Positions 26,853 to 34,681 of a DNA stretch of 64,000 nt are shown here, in pieces; position 1 is the stretch's first letter; every line of letters begins with the position of its first letter. A program made the translations under genes and the position numbers. The notes beneath the pieces were generated by a model. It saw only the letters and a list, made by a program, of their open reading frames with translations. It made no database searches and was not told where the DNA came from. The stretch covers positions 2,108,001 through 2,172,000 of the forward strand of contig NZ_CP048788.1 of assembly GCF_012932215.1 (NCBI RefSeq), written 5' to 3'. Source of the DNA: Roseobacter ponti. Lineage in GTDB: Bacteria; Pseudomonadota; Alphaproteobacteria; Rhodobacterales; Rhodobacteraceae.

Positions 26853-28031
26853 TCAGGCTGTGGCGAATTTCAGGAGCTTGATCGCGGCAAAGTCGCTGAC
26901 ATCACCACCGATCCGTTTGGTGGCATAAAAGAGCACATGCGGCTTGGCGCTGAAGGGATCACGCAGCACCCGCAGATCGGGGCGTTCCGCGACGGTGTAA
27001 CCCGCTGCGAAATCACCGAATGCGATTGCAGTGGCATCCGTGGTCGCATCGGGCATGTCTTCTGCGATCAGCACCGGATAACCCAGCAGGCGTGCAGGTT
27101 CAGCCGCCGCCAGACCATCAGCCCAGAGGAAACGGCCGTCATTATCTTTGAGCTTGCGGACCAGGCCGGCGGTCTTTGAATTCATTACAAAGGTCGCATT
27201 GGCGCGGTACTGCGCACCCAGTGCATAAACCAGATCGACCACAGATTCGGCCGTGACATTGCCGTTGTCGCCCGTGGGCACATAGCCGAGATTGCCCCAG
27301 GTCCAGACGTCATTGTCGACCGAGGCATGGTTCAGCAGACCGCGCGGCTTGTCCACACCGTTGCCGTTGATAAAGGCTGCGGCTTCAGCCCGGGCAAACT
27401 TGTCCGCGATGCGGCCTGCGAGCCAGCTTTCGATGTCAAACGCGCTGTCATCGAGCAGTCGCTGCGAGGCCTTGGGCAGTGCGCTCAGCTCATGCAGCGG
27501 GATGGTGATACGGTCCACCTGGGGTGTATCCGTCTCTATCGTGTCGGAAGTCTCCGTGGCCCAGCCTGCGCCCACGTCAGTGTGATCGACAAGCACGTCA
27601 AAGGACGTGGCCTCGACATTTACGACTGCGGCAATCGAGCGGATCGATGCGGTGGAGTTCAGTACCGATTTCACGGTATCCGACGTCTGCGGATCGACAA
27701 GGTATCCGCCATCGGAATTCACAGCCGTTGATAGGGACTTCACGTCCATTTCAAGGCCGCGCAGCCCGTCGTCGTCTCCGGTGCGCAGATAGCTGTTGAA
27801 CGCCTTCTGATGCGGTGCGCCCGCGTCAACGGCGGCGCCCAGAGGTGTGCGTTGGGAAAAGGTTGATTTACGGTCCAGCATGGTCAGTCGCTCTTCTGTT
27901 TGTTGAAGTTTGGTGTCAATTTCAGATTGGAAGCTCTTGAAGTCATTCACAAAGCCTGTAACGGCCTGTCTGACATCCTCAGCGGGGGACATAGCTGTGC
28001 CACCCGCCGCCTGTGCGTCGGTCTTGCTCAT
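26853..28031 (-). CDS. GTA gp5: HK97-fold major capsid protein
   Basis: 392 residues. The N-terminal ~110 residues form a helical scaffold-like delta domain (VRQAVTGFVNDFKSFQSEID, coiled-coil heptads) that the prohead protease should remove. The HK97 shell domain follows with TAVNSDGGYLVDPQTSDTV and RSIAAVVNVEATSFDVLVD. The C-terminus SDFAAIKLLKFATA is typical of GTA capsids. The ATG at 28031 follows the g4 stop by 61 bp; the longer upstream frame overlaps g4 and was rejected. Confidence 0.96.
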   Translation of the reverse strand: MSKTDAQAAGGTAMSPAEDVRQAVTGFVNDFKSFQSEIDTKLQQTEERLTMLDRKSTFSQRTPLGAAVDAGAPHQKAFNSYLRTGDDDGLRGLEMDVKSLSTAVNSDGGYLVDPQTSDTVKSVLNSTASIRSIAAVVNVEATSFDVLVDHTDVGAGWATETSDTIETDTPQVDRITIPLHELSALPKASQRLLDDSAFDIESWLAGRIADKFARAEAAAFINGNGVDKPRGLLNHASVDNDVWTWGNLGYVPTGDNGNVTAESVVDLVYALGAQYRANATFVMNSKTAGLVRKLKDNDGRFLWADGLAAAEPARLLGYPVLIAEDMPDATTDATAIAFGDFAAGYTVAERPDLRVLRDPFSAKPHVLFYATKRIGGDVSDFAAIKLLKFATA

Positions 28032-28092
28032 TGGCAGTTTCCTCAATGTGTTGGGTCTGGCCGCGGGACGCGGCCGTTTCGACTGCTGCGCG

Positions 28093-28650
28093 TCAGCGGC
28101 GCGCCAGATCAGCGCGCGCGCCCGCAAAGGCGGCGGCCAGTTCACGCAGGCCCGCATCCGGATCGGTGTCGTCCGATTTGGCAGCGACCCGTGCACTGGG
28201 CAGCATGGGAAAGGTCACCAGCGACACCTCCCAGAGCTCCAGTTCGGTCAGGAGGCGCTGGCCTCCGGAATTTTTTGTGGCTTTGCGGGTGCGGTATCCG
28301 ATCGAGAGACCATCGAGCGCGCCCGCACTGATCAGTGCTGCCGCCTCACGGCCTTTCTCCACGCTGACCAGCAGACGACCTTTGACCCAGAGACCGCGCG
28401 CATCCTCGCGCACCTCGTCCCAGATGCCGATCGGTTGTGCGGGGTCATGCTGCCAGAGCATTTTCACCCGCGCGCCGCGCTCAGACAGCGCTTTCAGCGA
28501 TGTCGCATAGGCGCCCTGCGCCACAATATCGTTGCCCTGATCGACAGCGCCGAACAGGCTCGCATAACCGCTGATGACGCTGCCGTCCTCAACTTCCAGC
28601 GTATCGCTGAAGCGGGCGAATTTGTGCTCCAGCCTGGTGTCATATTCCAT
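28093..28650 (-). CDS. GTA gp4: HK97-family prohead protease
   Basis: 185-residue serine protease that matures the capsid. The catalytic His is in MLWQHDPAQPIG (about H66) and the catalytic Ser in GLSIGYR (about S118), both intact. The FHHVIEG-like ISGYASLFGAVDQGNDIV segment is N-terminal. The ATG at 28650 (MEYDTRLEHKF) has AAGGAG upstream. It lies between g3.5 and the capsid gene, as in phage HK97. Confidence 0.95.
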   Translation of the reverse strand: MEYDTRLEHKFARFSDTLEVEDGSVISGYASLFGAVDQGNDIVAQGAYATSLKALSERGARVKMLWQHDPAQPIGIWDEVREDARGLWVKGRLLVSVEKGREAAALISAGALDGLSIGYRTRKATKNSGGQRLLTELELWEVSLVTFPMLPSARVAAKSDDTDPDAGLRELAAAFAGARADLARR

Positions 28651-28688
28651 CAGAATTCTCCTTGAAGTGTCTGTGCTCTTCTCCGGGC

Positions 28689-28910
28689 TCACGGCACGGC
28701 TGCGATGATGGACTGAAGCCCCTGGCCCAAGATCATCGCCACGATCCCGTAGACGGTGAGCCAGAGGCGTCTTTCGAGCCGTTCCATCATTTCTTCCACC
28801 CGGTCGAGTCGGCGCAGAAGATGAATATGCTGGATTTCGGCGACGCGTTCATGGGCCTGCAACCGCAGGCCGGGCGCGCATTCAAACCGCTCAAGACCCG
28901 GCTCACTCAT
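28689..28910 (-). CDS. GTA gp3.5: small head-formation membrane protein
   Basis: 73 residues: an N-terminal helical region rich in Arg/Glu (VEEMMERLERR) and a C-terminal hydrophobic helix (LWLTVYGIVAMILGQGLQSII). It matches the small gene found between portal and protease in GTA clusters (the rcc01685 type). Its role in head assembly is known only by family. It overlaps the portal stop by 8 nt, so it is probably coupled. Confidence 0.88.
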   Translation of the reverse strand: MSEPGLERFECAPGLRLQAHERVAEIQHIHLLRRLDRVEEMMERLERRLWLTVYGIVAMILGQGLQSIIAAVP

Positions 28911-30081
28911 CAGAACTCACCGCCGGAAGGCCCAGCAGGGCCCGCTTTTCGGCCTGGGTCAGGAAATCAGCGCCTGCGACCCGGTTCCACTGCGCGTCGC
29001 GCTCTGTGGCAAGCGCCGGCACCTGATCGAGATCGGGTTTCAGCATCAGCGGCTCACCAGTGTGCCCTGCGATCCATTTGGTCAGGGCCGCGGTCACACG
29101 TGTGGCAAGCGGCAACACGGTCAGGCGATAGAACGCCCGATGCGCTTCCTGATAGTTGGCATAGGTCGCATCGCCCTGGATGCCCAGCAGCATCGGCGGT
29201 ACACCAAAGGCCAGAGCAATCTCACGGGCGGCGGCTTCCTTGGTCTTCTGAAATTCCATGTCGGACGGCGAAAACCCCATCGGTTTCCAGTCGAGCCCGC
29301 CCTCGAGCAGCATAGGTCGCCCGGCGTTACGCGCGCCCTGATGATGGCTTTCCATTTCACTGACGAGGCGGTCGTACTGGTCCGTGCTCATCGTGCCCTG
29401 CCCTTCAGCACTGCGATAGACAATCGCGCCCGAAGGCCGCGCAGCATTGTCGAGCAGCGCTTTCGACCAGCGGCTCGCTGAATTGTGCACATCAAGCGCC
29501 ATGGCGGCCGCCTGCATCGGGCTGAAGCCGTAATGATCATCCTGTGGATGGAAGCTGCGGATATGACAGACCGGCACAGCCGTGCCCGACGCGTCAAACC
29601 GGTGCCTGCGCCCGCCCACCGCGTACTCATAGGCAACCGGCCAGCCATCAGACCCCGGCACCACACTCATGCGGTCAGACCGCAGAACATGCAGCTCAGC
29701 AGGCTCCCCGGTTTCCGAGGCCACCGCCTCCACGTAACCGTTGCCGGTCAGCAGCAGCTGCGCATAAAGCGCCTCAAGCAGTTCGGCCCGTCCCTGCATC
29801 GGATTGGGACTCTCAACCAGCGAAAGCACCGGATGTGTTTCAAAGCGTTGTTCGCGGTCCTGCAGCACCAGCGGCAGCGCCGCTGCGGCCTCAGCAATCA
29901 GCTTTACGGACCGGAAACCGACCGGATTTCCGGCAAACCCGGTCCGGGTCAGCGAAACCGTATCCCGCGGGCTCCAGGCCACGCGGCCCGAAGTCTGATA
30001 GGCCACCACCGGCCCTGTGGCGCTTGCCTTCTGGCCCGGCGCTTCGACAGGACCCTGTCGCCTCAGAAAGTCGAAAACCAT
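28903..30081 (-). CDS. GTA gp3: portal protein (HK97 family)
   Basis: 392-residue dodecameric portal through which DNA is packaged and ejected. HK97-portal signatures include LYAQLLLTGNGYVE (about 120-133), HIRSFHPQDDHYGFSPMQAA (about 178-197) and FQKTKEAAAREIALAFGVPPMLLG (about 264-287). The ATG at 30081 (MVFDFLRRQGP) was chosen because AGGAG lies 7 nt upstream; an alternative ATG at 30096 adds five residues. Confidence 0.95.
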   Translation of the reverse strand: MVFDFLRRQGPVEAPGQKASATGPVVAYQTSGRVAWSPRDTVSLTRTGFAGNPVGFRSVKLIAEAAAALPLVLQDREQRFETHPVLSLVESPNPMQGRAELLEALYAQLLLTGNGYVEAVASETGEPAELHVLRSDRMSVVPGSDGWPVAYEYAVGGRRHRFDASGTAVPVCHIRSFHPQDDHYGFSPMQAAAMALDVHNSASRWSKALLDNAARPSGAIVYRSAEGQGTMSTDQYDRLVSEMESHHQGARNAGRPMLLEGGLDWKPMGFSPSDMEFQKTKEAAAREIALAFGVPPMLLGIQGDATYANYQEAHRAFYRLTVLPLATRVTAALTKWIAGHTGEPLMLKPDLDQVPALATERDAQWNRVAGADFLTQAEKRALLGLPAVSSDE

Positions 30082-30241
30082 TTTGTTGCTCCTCATGTGT
30101 GTGTCAGTGCCGCGCAGACACCTGCCGGCTGCGACCGCATACCGGTGCACCCTGTCCCGGACCGGGATATGTTCCCGCCGGCTGATTATTTCCGTGAATT
30201 CAGTTTCGCCGTCACACCCGCCCGGATGCCCGCCAACCGGC

Positions 30242-31657
30242 TCAGAGCGCACGCACCCGTGGCGCACGCCACTGCGCAACCGGTTCGATCATCAGCGCGT
30301 GCAGCGCCCAGACGAGCGCATCCACGCGGTCGGGCGATCCGCGCCCCTCAAATCCACGCACCGTCATGCGGCACATCTGATCTTCCAGCGCATCCAGCCC
30401 GGGCACGTGTTTCACCCGTCCCTGCTCATAGAGTGCCGCCACCGGTTCAGCCCGTGCAGCTTTGCCCCGGCTCGCATGAACGCCCTTAAAAGGTACCATC
30501 GGATCCACCTGGCGCAGCACTTCCGCGACCATCTGCCCGCCCTGGTTCACTTCAGCGACCAGCCGGTCCGCACCGTATTTCTCCATCGCCTGTATCGCCG
30601 CCTCAGCCCAGGCCGACGGGCTCGCACCGCTGATTGTGCAGTCGTCCAGAACGACGGCCCGCCAGTCCTGCGGATTACCCTGCATTGAGACACCGGCCAC
30701 AACGATCCCGCATTCGTCGGACGCTGATCCGCTGGTGGTTGCGGGATCAAGCGCTACGACGATCCGGTCAAGCTCCGGCGCCTCCCGGATGCGGCAGGCC
30801 TCAATACCTTTCGTGGTCCAGAGCGCGCCTTCAGCATCCTCCAGAAGGATCCCGTCCAGCTCCTGCCGGCCAAGCCGCGTGCCTTTGTAGCGTGCGCGCA
30901 CCTCCTCCAGAAAGGATGCAGCGAGATTGGCCGCATTGGCCTCCGTCGGCGCCTGGGTCACCACGGTCGATGGTGATTTCAGCAGATCTTTCAACACGCC
31001 CACGTTGCGCGGGGTGGTCGTCACACAGACCCGCGGATCGTCCCCCAGCCGCAGCGCAAACTGAAGCATGTCCCAGGTCGCTTCTGCTTTTTTCCATTTT
31101 GCCAGCTCATCGACCCAGGCCGCGTCGAACTGTGGTCCGCGCAACCCTTCGGGGTCGTATGCTGAGTGTACTGTCGCAACCGCACCATTTGGCCAGACCA
31201 GACGCCTGCGTCCGGCTTCCCACACGGGTCTGCGGTCGGGCGGTGAGCAGGCGAGTATCCCGCTGTCGCCGAAAATCATCACTTCGCGGACCTGGTCGAT
31301 GGTCTCCCCCACCAGCGCCACACGGCGCGACCGGCCCTCGTCGAGCGGTAAGGCACCCTCGACCTGCGCGCGCACCCATTCGGCACCCGCACGCGTTTTG
31401 CCGGCACCCCGGCCGCCCATGATCACCCATGACCGCCAGTCGCCGTCGGGCGGAAGCTGATGCTCCATCGCCCAGAATTCAAAGAGGTAAGGGAGAGCCA
31501 GAAGCTCTCCCTCGCTGAGTTCATTCAGAAAGCTGTCCTGCACCTCGCGTGCAGCGGAGCCGATCCAGCTTGCACCCGATCTCAAGCCTCGCTTTTTCGA
31601 GATCGAGGGCGTACCCCCCCCGGGCAATACCACTGGATTTGCTACGGCATTCGACAA
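30242..31657 (-). CDS. GTA gp2: large terminase subunit (TerL)
   Basis: ATPase-nuclease that packages DNA into the capsid. Walker A GGRGAGKT is at about 81-88, Walker B near AAWVDELAKW (about 180), and the RNase-H-like nuclease acidic patches include VALDPATTSG and the C-terminal DRVDALVW. The start is uncertain. A TTG at 31657 has GGAG 7 nt upstream and gives 471 residues, overlapping g1 by 137 nt. A TTG at 31585 would drop the low-complexity N-terminus. Homology to other GTA terminases (recalled) starts around ASWIGSAAREVQDS, about residues 29-42. Confidence 0.93.
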   Translation of the reverse strand: MSNAVANPVVLPGGGTPSISKKRGLRSGASWIGSAAREVQDSFLNELSEGELLALPYLFEFWAMEHQLPPDGDWRSWVIMGGRGAGKTRAGAEWVRAQVEGALPLDEGRSRRVALVGETIDQVREVMIFGDSGILACSPPDRRPVWEAGRRRLVWPNGAVATVHSAYDPEGLRGPQFDAAWVDELAKWKKAEATWDMLQFALRLGDDPRVCVTTTPRNVGVLKDLLKSPSTVVTQAPTEANAANLAASFLEEVRARYKGTRLGRQELDGILLEDAEGALWTTKGIEACRIREAPELDRIVVALDPATTSGSASDECGIVVAGVSMQGNPQDWRAVVLDDCTISGASPSAWAEAAIQAMEKYGADRLVAEVNQGGQMVAEVLRQVDPMVPFKGVHASRGKAARAEPVAALYEQGRVKHVPGLDALEDQMCRMTVRGFEGRGSPDRVDALVWALHALMIEPVAQWRAPRVRAL

Positions 31658-31865
31658 GGCGGTTCTCCACTTCCTGGCAGGTTTTCAGCAGCGCTCTCGC
31701 GGAGGCCACTGTTCTGCTGTCTTTTGTCGTATCCAGACCTTCCCCTGCGCTGACCTTTTCTTTGAGGTCCTCGATTTCCTTGCGCAGGTCTTTAATGGAT
31801 CCGATTACCGAATTCAGAAGATCTTCGGATTGCGACGCTACGTGCTCTTGGGTCAGTAAAGTCAT
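31521..31865 (-). CDS. GTA gp1: small terminase subunit (TerS)
   Basis: 114 residues; a small terminase needed for packaging initiation, as shown for the R. capsulatus orthologue. The N-terminus is a coiled coil (SVIGSIKDLRKEIEDLKEKV, about 19-38), then a second helical region (ASARALLKTCQEVENRLVEC). The C-terminal part is basic and would be the TerL- or DNA-contacting end. The ATG is preceded by GAGG. Its 3' third overlaps the TerL frame by up to 137 nt. First gene of the cluster, about 100 nt downstream of the predicted promoter. Confidence 0.88.
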   Translation of the reverse strand: MTLLTQEHVASQSEDLLNSVIGSIKDLRKEIEDLKEKVSAGEGLDTTKDSRTVASARALLKTCQEVENRLVECRSKSSGIARGGYALDLEKARLEIGCKLDRLRCTRGAGQLSE

Positions 31866-31911
31866 TCAGGTTTCTACCTCTCATGCGCGTCGTCTCCGCA
31901 CGAGAGAAACG

Positions 31912-31947
31912 AAAAAACGACCCGTCGGGTACTCCCCGGGGTCGTTT
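31912..31947 (-). terminator. Intrinsic terminator/attenuator hairpin in the GTA leader
   Basis: On the minus strand a 9-bp stem AAACGACCC / GGGTCGTTT (31939-31947 with 31915-31923), with extra pairing in the loop, is followed by T's (total T6 run). It lies downstream of the predicted promoter and upstream of g1, so a transcript from that promoter would meet it about 20 nt after its start. It could also stop read-through from mltG. Confidence 0.75.
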
Positions 31948-31972
31948 GCCCACTTCTTCTAGCATGTCACAA

Positions 31973-32001
31973 GTTATACGGGAGACCGCGCGCAGAGTCA
32001 A
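31973..32001 (-). promoter_or_regulatory. Sigma70-type promoter of the GTA operon
   Basis: On the minus strand TTGACT (31996-32001) and TATAAC (31973-31978) are separated by exactly 17 nt. This is close to the bacterial consensus and is the only strong match seen in the mltG-g1 intergenic region. The start of transcription would be near 31966, giving a leader of about 100 nt before g1. Confidence 0.65.
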
Positions 32002-32017
32002 GAAAAAACCACGTCAA

Positions 32018-32058
32018 GTCAAACGGTTGACCGTACGGTGGGGTTAACGAATTCCTAA
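32018..32058. promoter_or_regulatory. Dyad and CtrA-like motifs upstream of the GTA promoter
   Basis: GTCAAACGGTTGAC (32018-32031) is a dyad with 5-bp arms and a CG at its centre. ACCGTACGGT (32030-32039) is a perfect 10-bp palindrome. TTAA-N7-CTAA (32044-32058) matches the CtrA half-site pattern TTAA-N7-TTAA with one change. They lie 17-57 bp upstream of the -35 box, where an activator would bind. CtrA and GafA control GTA in Rhodobacter; assignment of either here is inference. Confidence 0.4.
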
Positions 32059-32172
32059 ACGAACGGGTCTTTGACCGTCGCCCATAAGCAGTTCAGCAGT
32101 GGATTTCCCTGATTTACAACGGCAATGGGTGCGCCCTGTCCGATCCACCCGGCCGCGCAGTTCGTCGCCCGT

Positions 32173-33333
32173 TTACTGGCTCTGCTGGCGGCGTTCAGCT
32201 TCGATCTCGCGCCAGGCAGCGACGTTTCGGTTATGCTCATCAAGCGTTTCGGCAAATGCGTGCCCGCCTGTGCCGTCGGCCACAAAGAACACGAACGGCG
32301 TCTCAGGAGGCTGCGCCGCAGCCTCAAGGCTCGCCGTGCCCGGGTTGGCAATCGGGGTGGGCGGCAGCCCGTCAATCACATAGGTGTTCCAGGGCGTCTC
32401 CCTGCGCAGCTCACTCTGGCGCAGGCCGCGCCCCAGCGTCCCGCGCCCCTCGGTGACACCATAGATCACCGTCGGGTCGGTCTGCAGGCGCATGCCGCGG
32501 TTCAGGCGGTTCACAAAAACACTGGCAACCTGGCCGCGCTCTTCGGGCACGCCGGTTTCCTTTTCGATGATTGAGGCCAGGACCAACAGCTCTTCGGGCG
32601 TCTCAATGGGCAGCTCAGGGCTGCGCGCGGCCCATGCGTCGGCGATCCGTGTTTCCTGTGCGGCCTGCATGCGCGCGATCACATCGGCACGGGCATCGCC
32701 GGGGCGCACCTCATAACTGTCAGGGGCCAGGGATCCTTCTTCGGGCAGAAACTCAACATCGCCCTCCAGCACATCCATCGCTTTGAGACTTTCAACGACC
32801 TGCCAGCTGGTCACGCCCTCGGCCAGGGCCACGCGGAACCGTGTGCCGGCTTTGGCCTTCCGGTCCGTATAGATATCAGGCGTTTCGTCCTCGGTCGGAT
32901 TAAATTCGGCCATTTCCTCAAACCGTCCGGTTTCGGGATCAAGCTCGCGCAGTTGCACACCGACGCGGCTCACACCCACGCGGTAGACCACTTCCGTGCC
33001 GCAGGTGCTGGCACCGCCCCGGGTCACGAGCCCTACGATCTCTTCCATCGACGCACCGGGTACGACAAGGTAACTGCCGGCTTTAAGCTCTGAGGCTTTG
33101 TCGGCGTAATCAGCCCCCATACGGAAAATCGCAGCCGATCCCACGGCCCCCTGTTCTTCGAGGTCCGCGCTCACGCGGCGCATGTTCGTGCCACGCTCCA
33201 CCTGCAGGCAGATCGCCTCAGTGAGCGGTCCGGGGCCGATATACTGCCGCTGCCCCCAGAGGATCAGCCCGCCGGCCAGAAACAGCAGCACAATCAGCGC
33301 TGTCACTGCATTAGACGCGATATGTCGCCACAT
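32173..33333 (-). CDS. mltG: Endolytic murein transglycosylase
   Basis: Cuts nascent glycan strands at the inner membrane and sets glycan length. 386 residues: transmembrane helix (about 9-26), a LysM-like segment, then the YceG/MltG catalytic domain. The catalytic Glu lies in ASIIEKETG (about 250-258), followed by FVNRLNRGMRLQTDPTVIYG. Its ATG overlaps the fabF stop by 1 nt, so it is coupled with fabF, a pairing common in alphaproteobacteria. It is the last gene before the GTA leader, on the same strand. Confidence 0.97.
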   Translation of the reverse strand: MWRHIASNAVTALIVLLFLAGGLILWGQRQYIGPGPLTEAICLQVERGTNMRRVSADLEEQGAVGSAAIFRMGADYADKASELKAGSYLVVPGASMEEIVGLVTRGGASTCGTEVVYRVGVSRVGVQLRELDPETGRFEEMAEFNPTEDETPDIYTDRKAKAGTRFRVALAEGVTSWQVVESLKAMDVLEGDVEFLPEEGSLAPDSYEVRPGDARADVIARMQAAQETRIADAWAARSPELPIETPEELLVLASIIEKETGVPEERGQVASVFVNRLNRGMRLQTDPTVIYGVTEGRGTLGRGLRQSELRRETPWNTYVIDGLPPTPIANPGTASLEAAAQPPETPFVFFVADGTGGHAFAETLDEHNRNVAAWREIEAERRQQSQ

Positions 33334-34592
33334 CAGCTGACTTTCCCGAAAACAACGCTCGCATTGGTGCCGCCAAAGCCAAAGGAGTTCGACAGCGCCA
33401 CGTCAATTTTGCGCTCCCGTCTGGCGTTGGGCGCAAGATCGATCAGTGTCTCCACCGCCGGGTTGTCCAGATTAATGGTCGGCGGGGCCACCTGATCGCG
33501 GATCGCCAGGATGGAAAAGATCGCCTCAATGGCACCGGCAGCACCCAGCAGATGCCCGGTCGCGGATTTTGTCGAGGACATCGTTACATTGCCCGCGTGA
33601 TCGCCCATCAGCCGCTCAACAGCGCCAAGCTCAATCGTATCCGCCATTGTCGATGTTCCGTGCGCGTTGATATAATCCACATCTGCGGGCTTCAGCCCTG
33701 CATTGCGCAGCGCGTTGCGCATGGACCGTTCTCCGCCTTCACCGTCCTCGGACGGTGCGGTGATGTGATAAGCGTCGCCTGAGAGGCCATAGCCCAGCAC
33801 TTCGGCATAGATCTTCGCGCCGCGCGCTTTGGCGTGCTCATATTCCTCCAGAACCACAATGCCCGCACCCTCGCCCATTACGAACCCGTCGCGGTCCGCG
33901 TCATAGGGGCGACTGGCCTTTTGCGGATCATCGCCGCGTTTGGTGCTCAGTGCTTTGCAGGCATTGAAGCCCGCGATCCCGATCTCACAGATCGCGGCCT
34001 CGGCCCCTCCTGCGATCATCACATCCGCATCGCCATGCTGAATAAGCCGGCTTGCGTCGCCGATGGCATGCGCGCCGGTGGAACAGGCCGTCACGACCGA
34101 GTGGTTCGGGCCCTTAAAACCATAGCGGATGCTGACCTGCCCCGAGATCAGGTTGATCAGAGCGCCGGGCACAAAGAATGGCGACACGCGCCGCGGCCCC
34201 TTTTCAGCCATCATGATGGCGGTATTAGCGATTGAGTTGAGCCCGCCGATCCCTGAGCCGATCAGCACGCCGGTCCGCTCGAGGCTTTCAGTGTCCTCAG
34301 GCTGCCAGCCTGCATCCTCAACGGCCTGCTGTGCGGCGGCCATGCCAAAAAGGATAAAGGTATCGACCTTACGCTGCTCTTTGGGCTCCATGTATTTGCC
34401 GGCATCGAATGTGCCGTCACTGCCGTCGCCAAGGGGCACTTCGCAGGCGTATTGCGTGACCAGCTTTGACGGGTCAAACCCGGTGATCGGTCCCGCGCCG
34501 GACTGCCCGTCCAGAATGCGCGACCAGCTTTCCTCCACGCCGTCTGCCAAAGGTGTCACCAGGCCCAGGCCCGTGATAACTACTCTGCGCAT
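33333..34592 (-). CDS. fabF: 3-oxoacyl-[acyl-carrier-protein] synthase II
   Basis: Condensing enzyme of fatty acid elongation, including elongation of unsaturated intermediates. 419 residues with the Cys-His-His triad C170 (TACSTGAH), H311 (NAHGTST) and H347 (TGHLLGAAG). The ATG at 34592 (MRRVVITGLG) gives the standard N-terminus; an ATG two codons upstream (34598) is equally close to the GAGAGG site. It follows a GNAT gene and is coupled to mltG. Confidence 0.97.
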   Translation of the reverse strand: MRRVVITGLGLVTPLADGVEESWSRILDGQSGAGPITGFDPSKLVTQYACEVPLGDGSDGTFDAGKYMEPKEQRKVDTFILFGMAAAQQAVEDAGWQPEDTESLERTGVLIGSGIGGLNSIANTAIMMAEKGPRRVSPFFVPGALINLISGQVSIRYGFKGPNHSVVTACSTGAHAIGDASRLIQHGDADVMIAGGAEAAICEIGIAGFNACKALSTKRGDDPQKASRPYDADRDGFVMGEGAGIVVLEEYEHAKARGAKIYAEVLGYGLSGDAYHITAPSEDGEGGERSMRNALRNAGLKPADVDYINAHGTSTMADTIELGAVERLMGDHAGNVTMSSTKSATGHLLGAAGAIEAIFSILAIRDQVAPPTINLDNPAVETLIDLAPNARRERKIDVALSNSFGFGGTNASVVFGKVS

Positions 34593-34681
34593 CGCCATAC
34601 CCCTCTCAGTTTGCTGCTCCCCCATACAGTGAGCACCTTATTCTGTGCAAGAGCACAAGACATGCCGCCCCGGTGCGCCTC

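Larger units (their letters stand above)
17812..31865 (-). mobile_element. Complete RcGTA-type gene transfer agent structural cluster (g1-g15)
   Basis: About 14 kb of co-directional genes in the canonical order g1 (TerS), g2 (TerL), g3 (portal), g3.5, g4 (protease), g5 (capsid), g6-g8 (connectors), g9 (tail tube), g10, g10.1 (chaperones), g11 (tape measure), g12 (distal tail), g13 (hub), g14 (peptidase), g15 (tip). All frames are open and complete. There is no integrase, repressor, replication, holin or lysin cassette and no flanking att repeat was noticed, which fits a domesticated GTA packaging random host DNA. Spike, fibre, lysis and regulator (gafA) genes of RcGTA are encoded elsewhere and are not in this window. 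Confidence 0.96.

Noticed and set aside
17812-31865. Prophage interpretation of the tail/head gene cluster
   Set aside because: No integrase, repressor, replication, lysis or att sites; gene content and order match GTA.
31792-32001. 69-codon minus-strand frame starting at the predicted -35 box of the GTA promoter
   Set aside because: It runs through the promoter, terminator hairpin and the TerS start; no ribosome site or homology.
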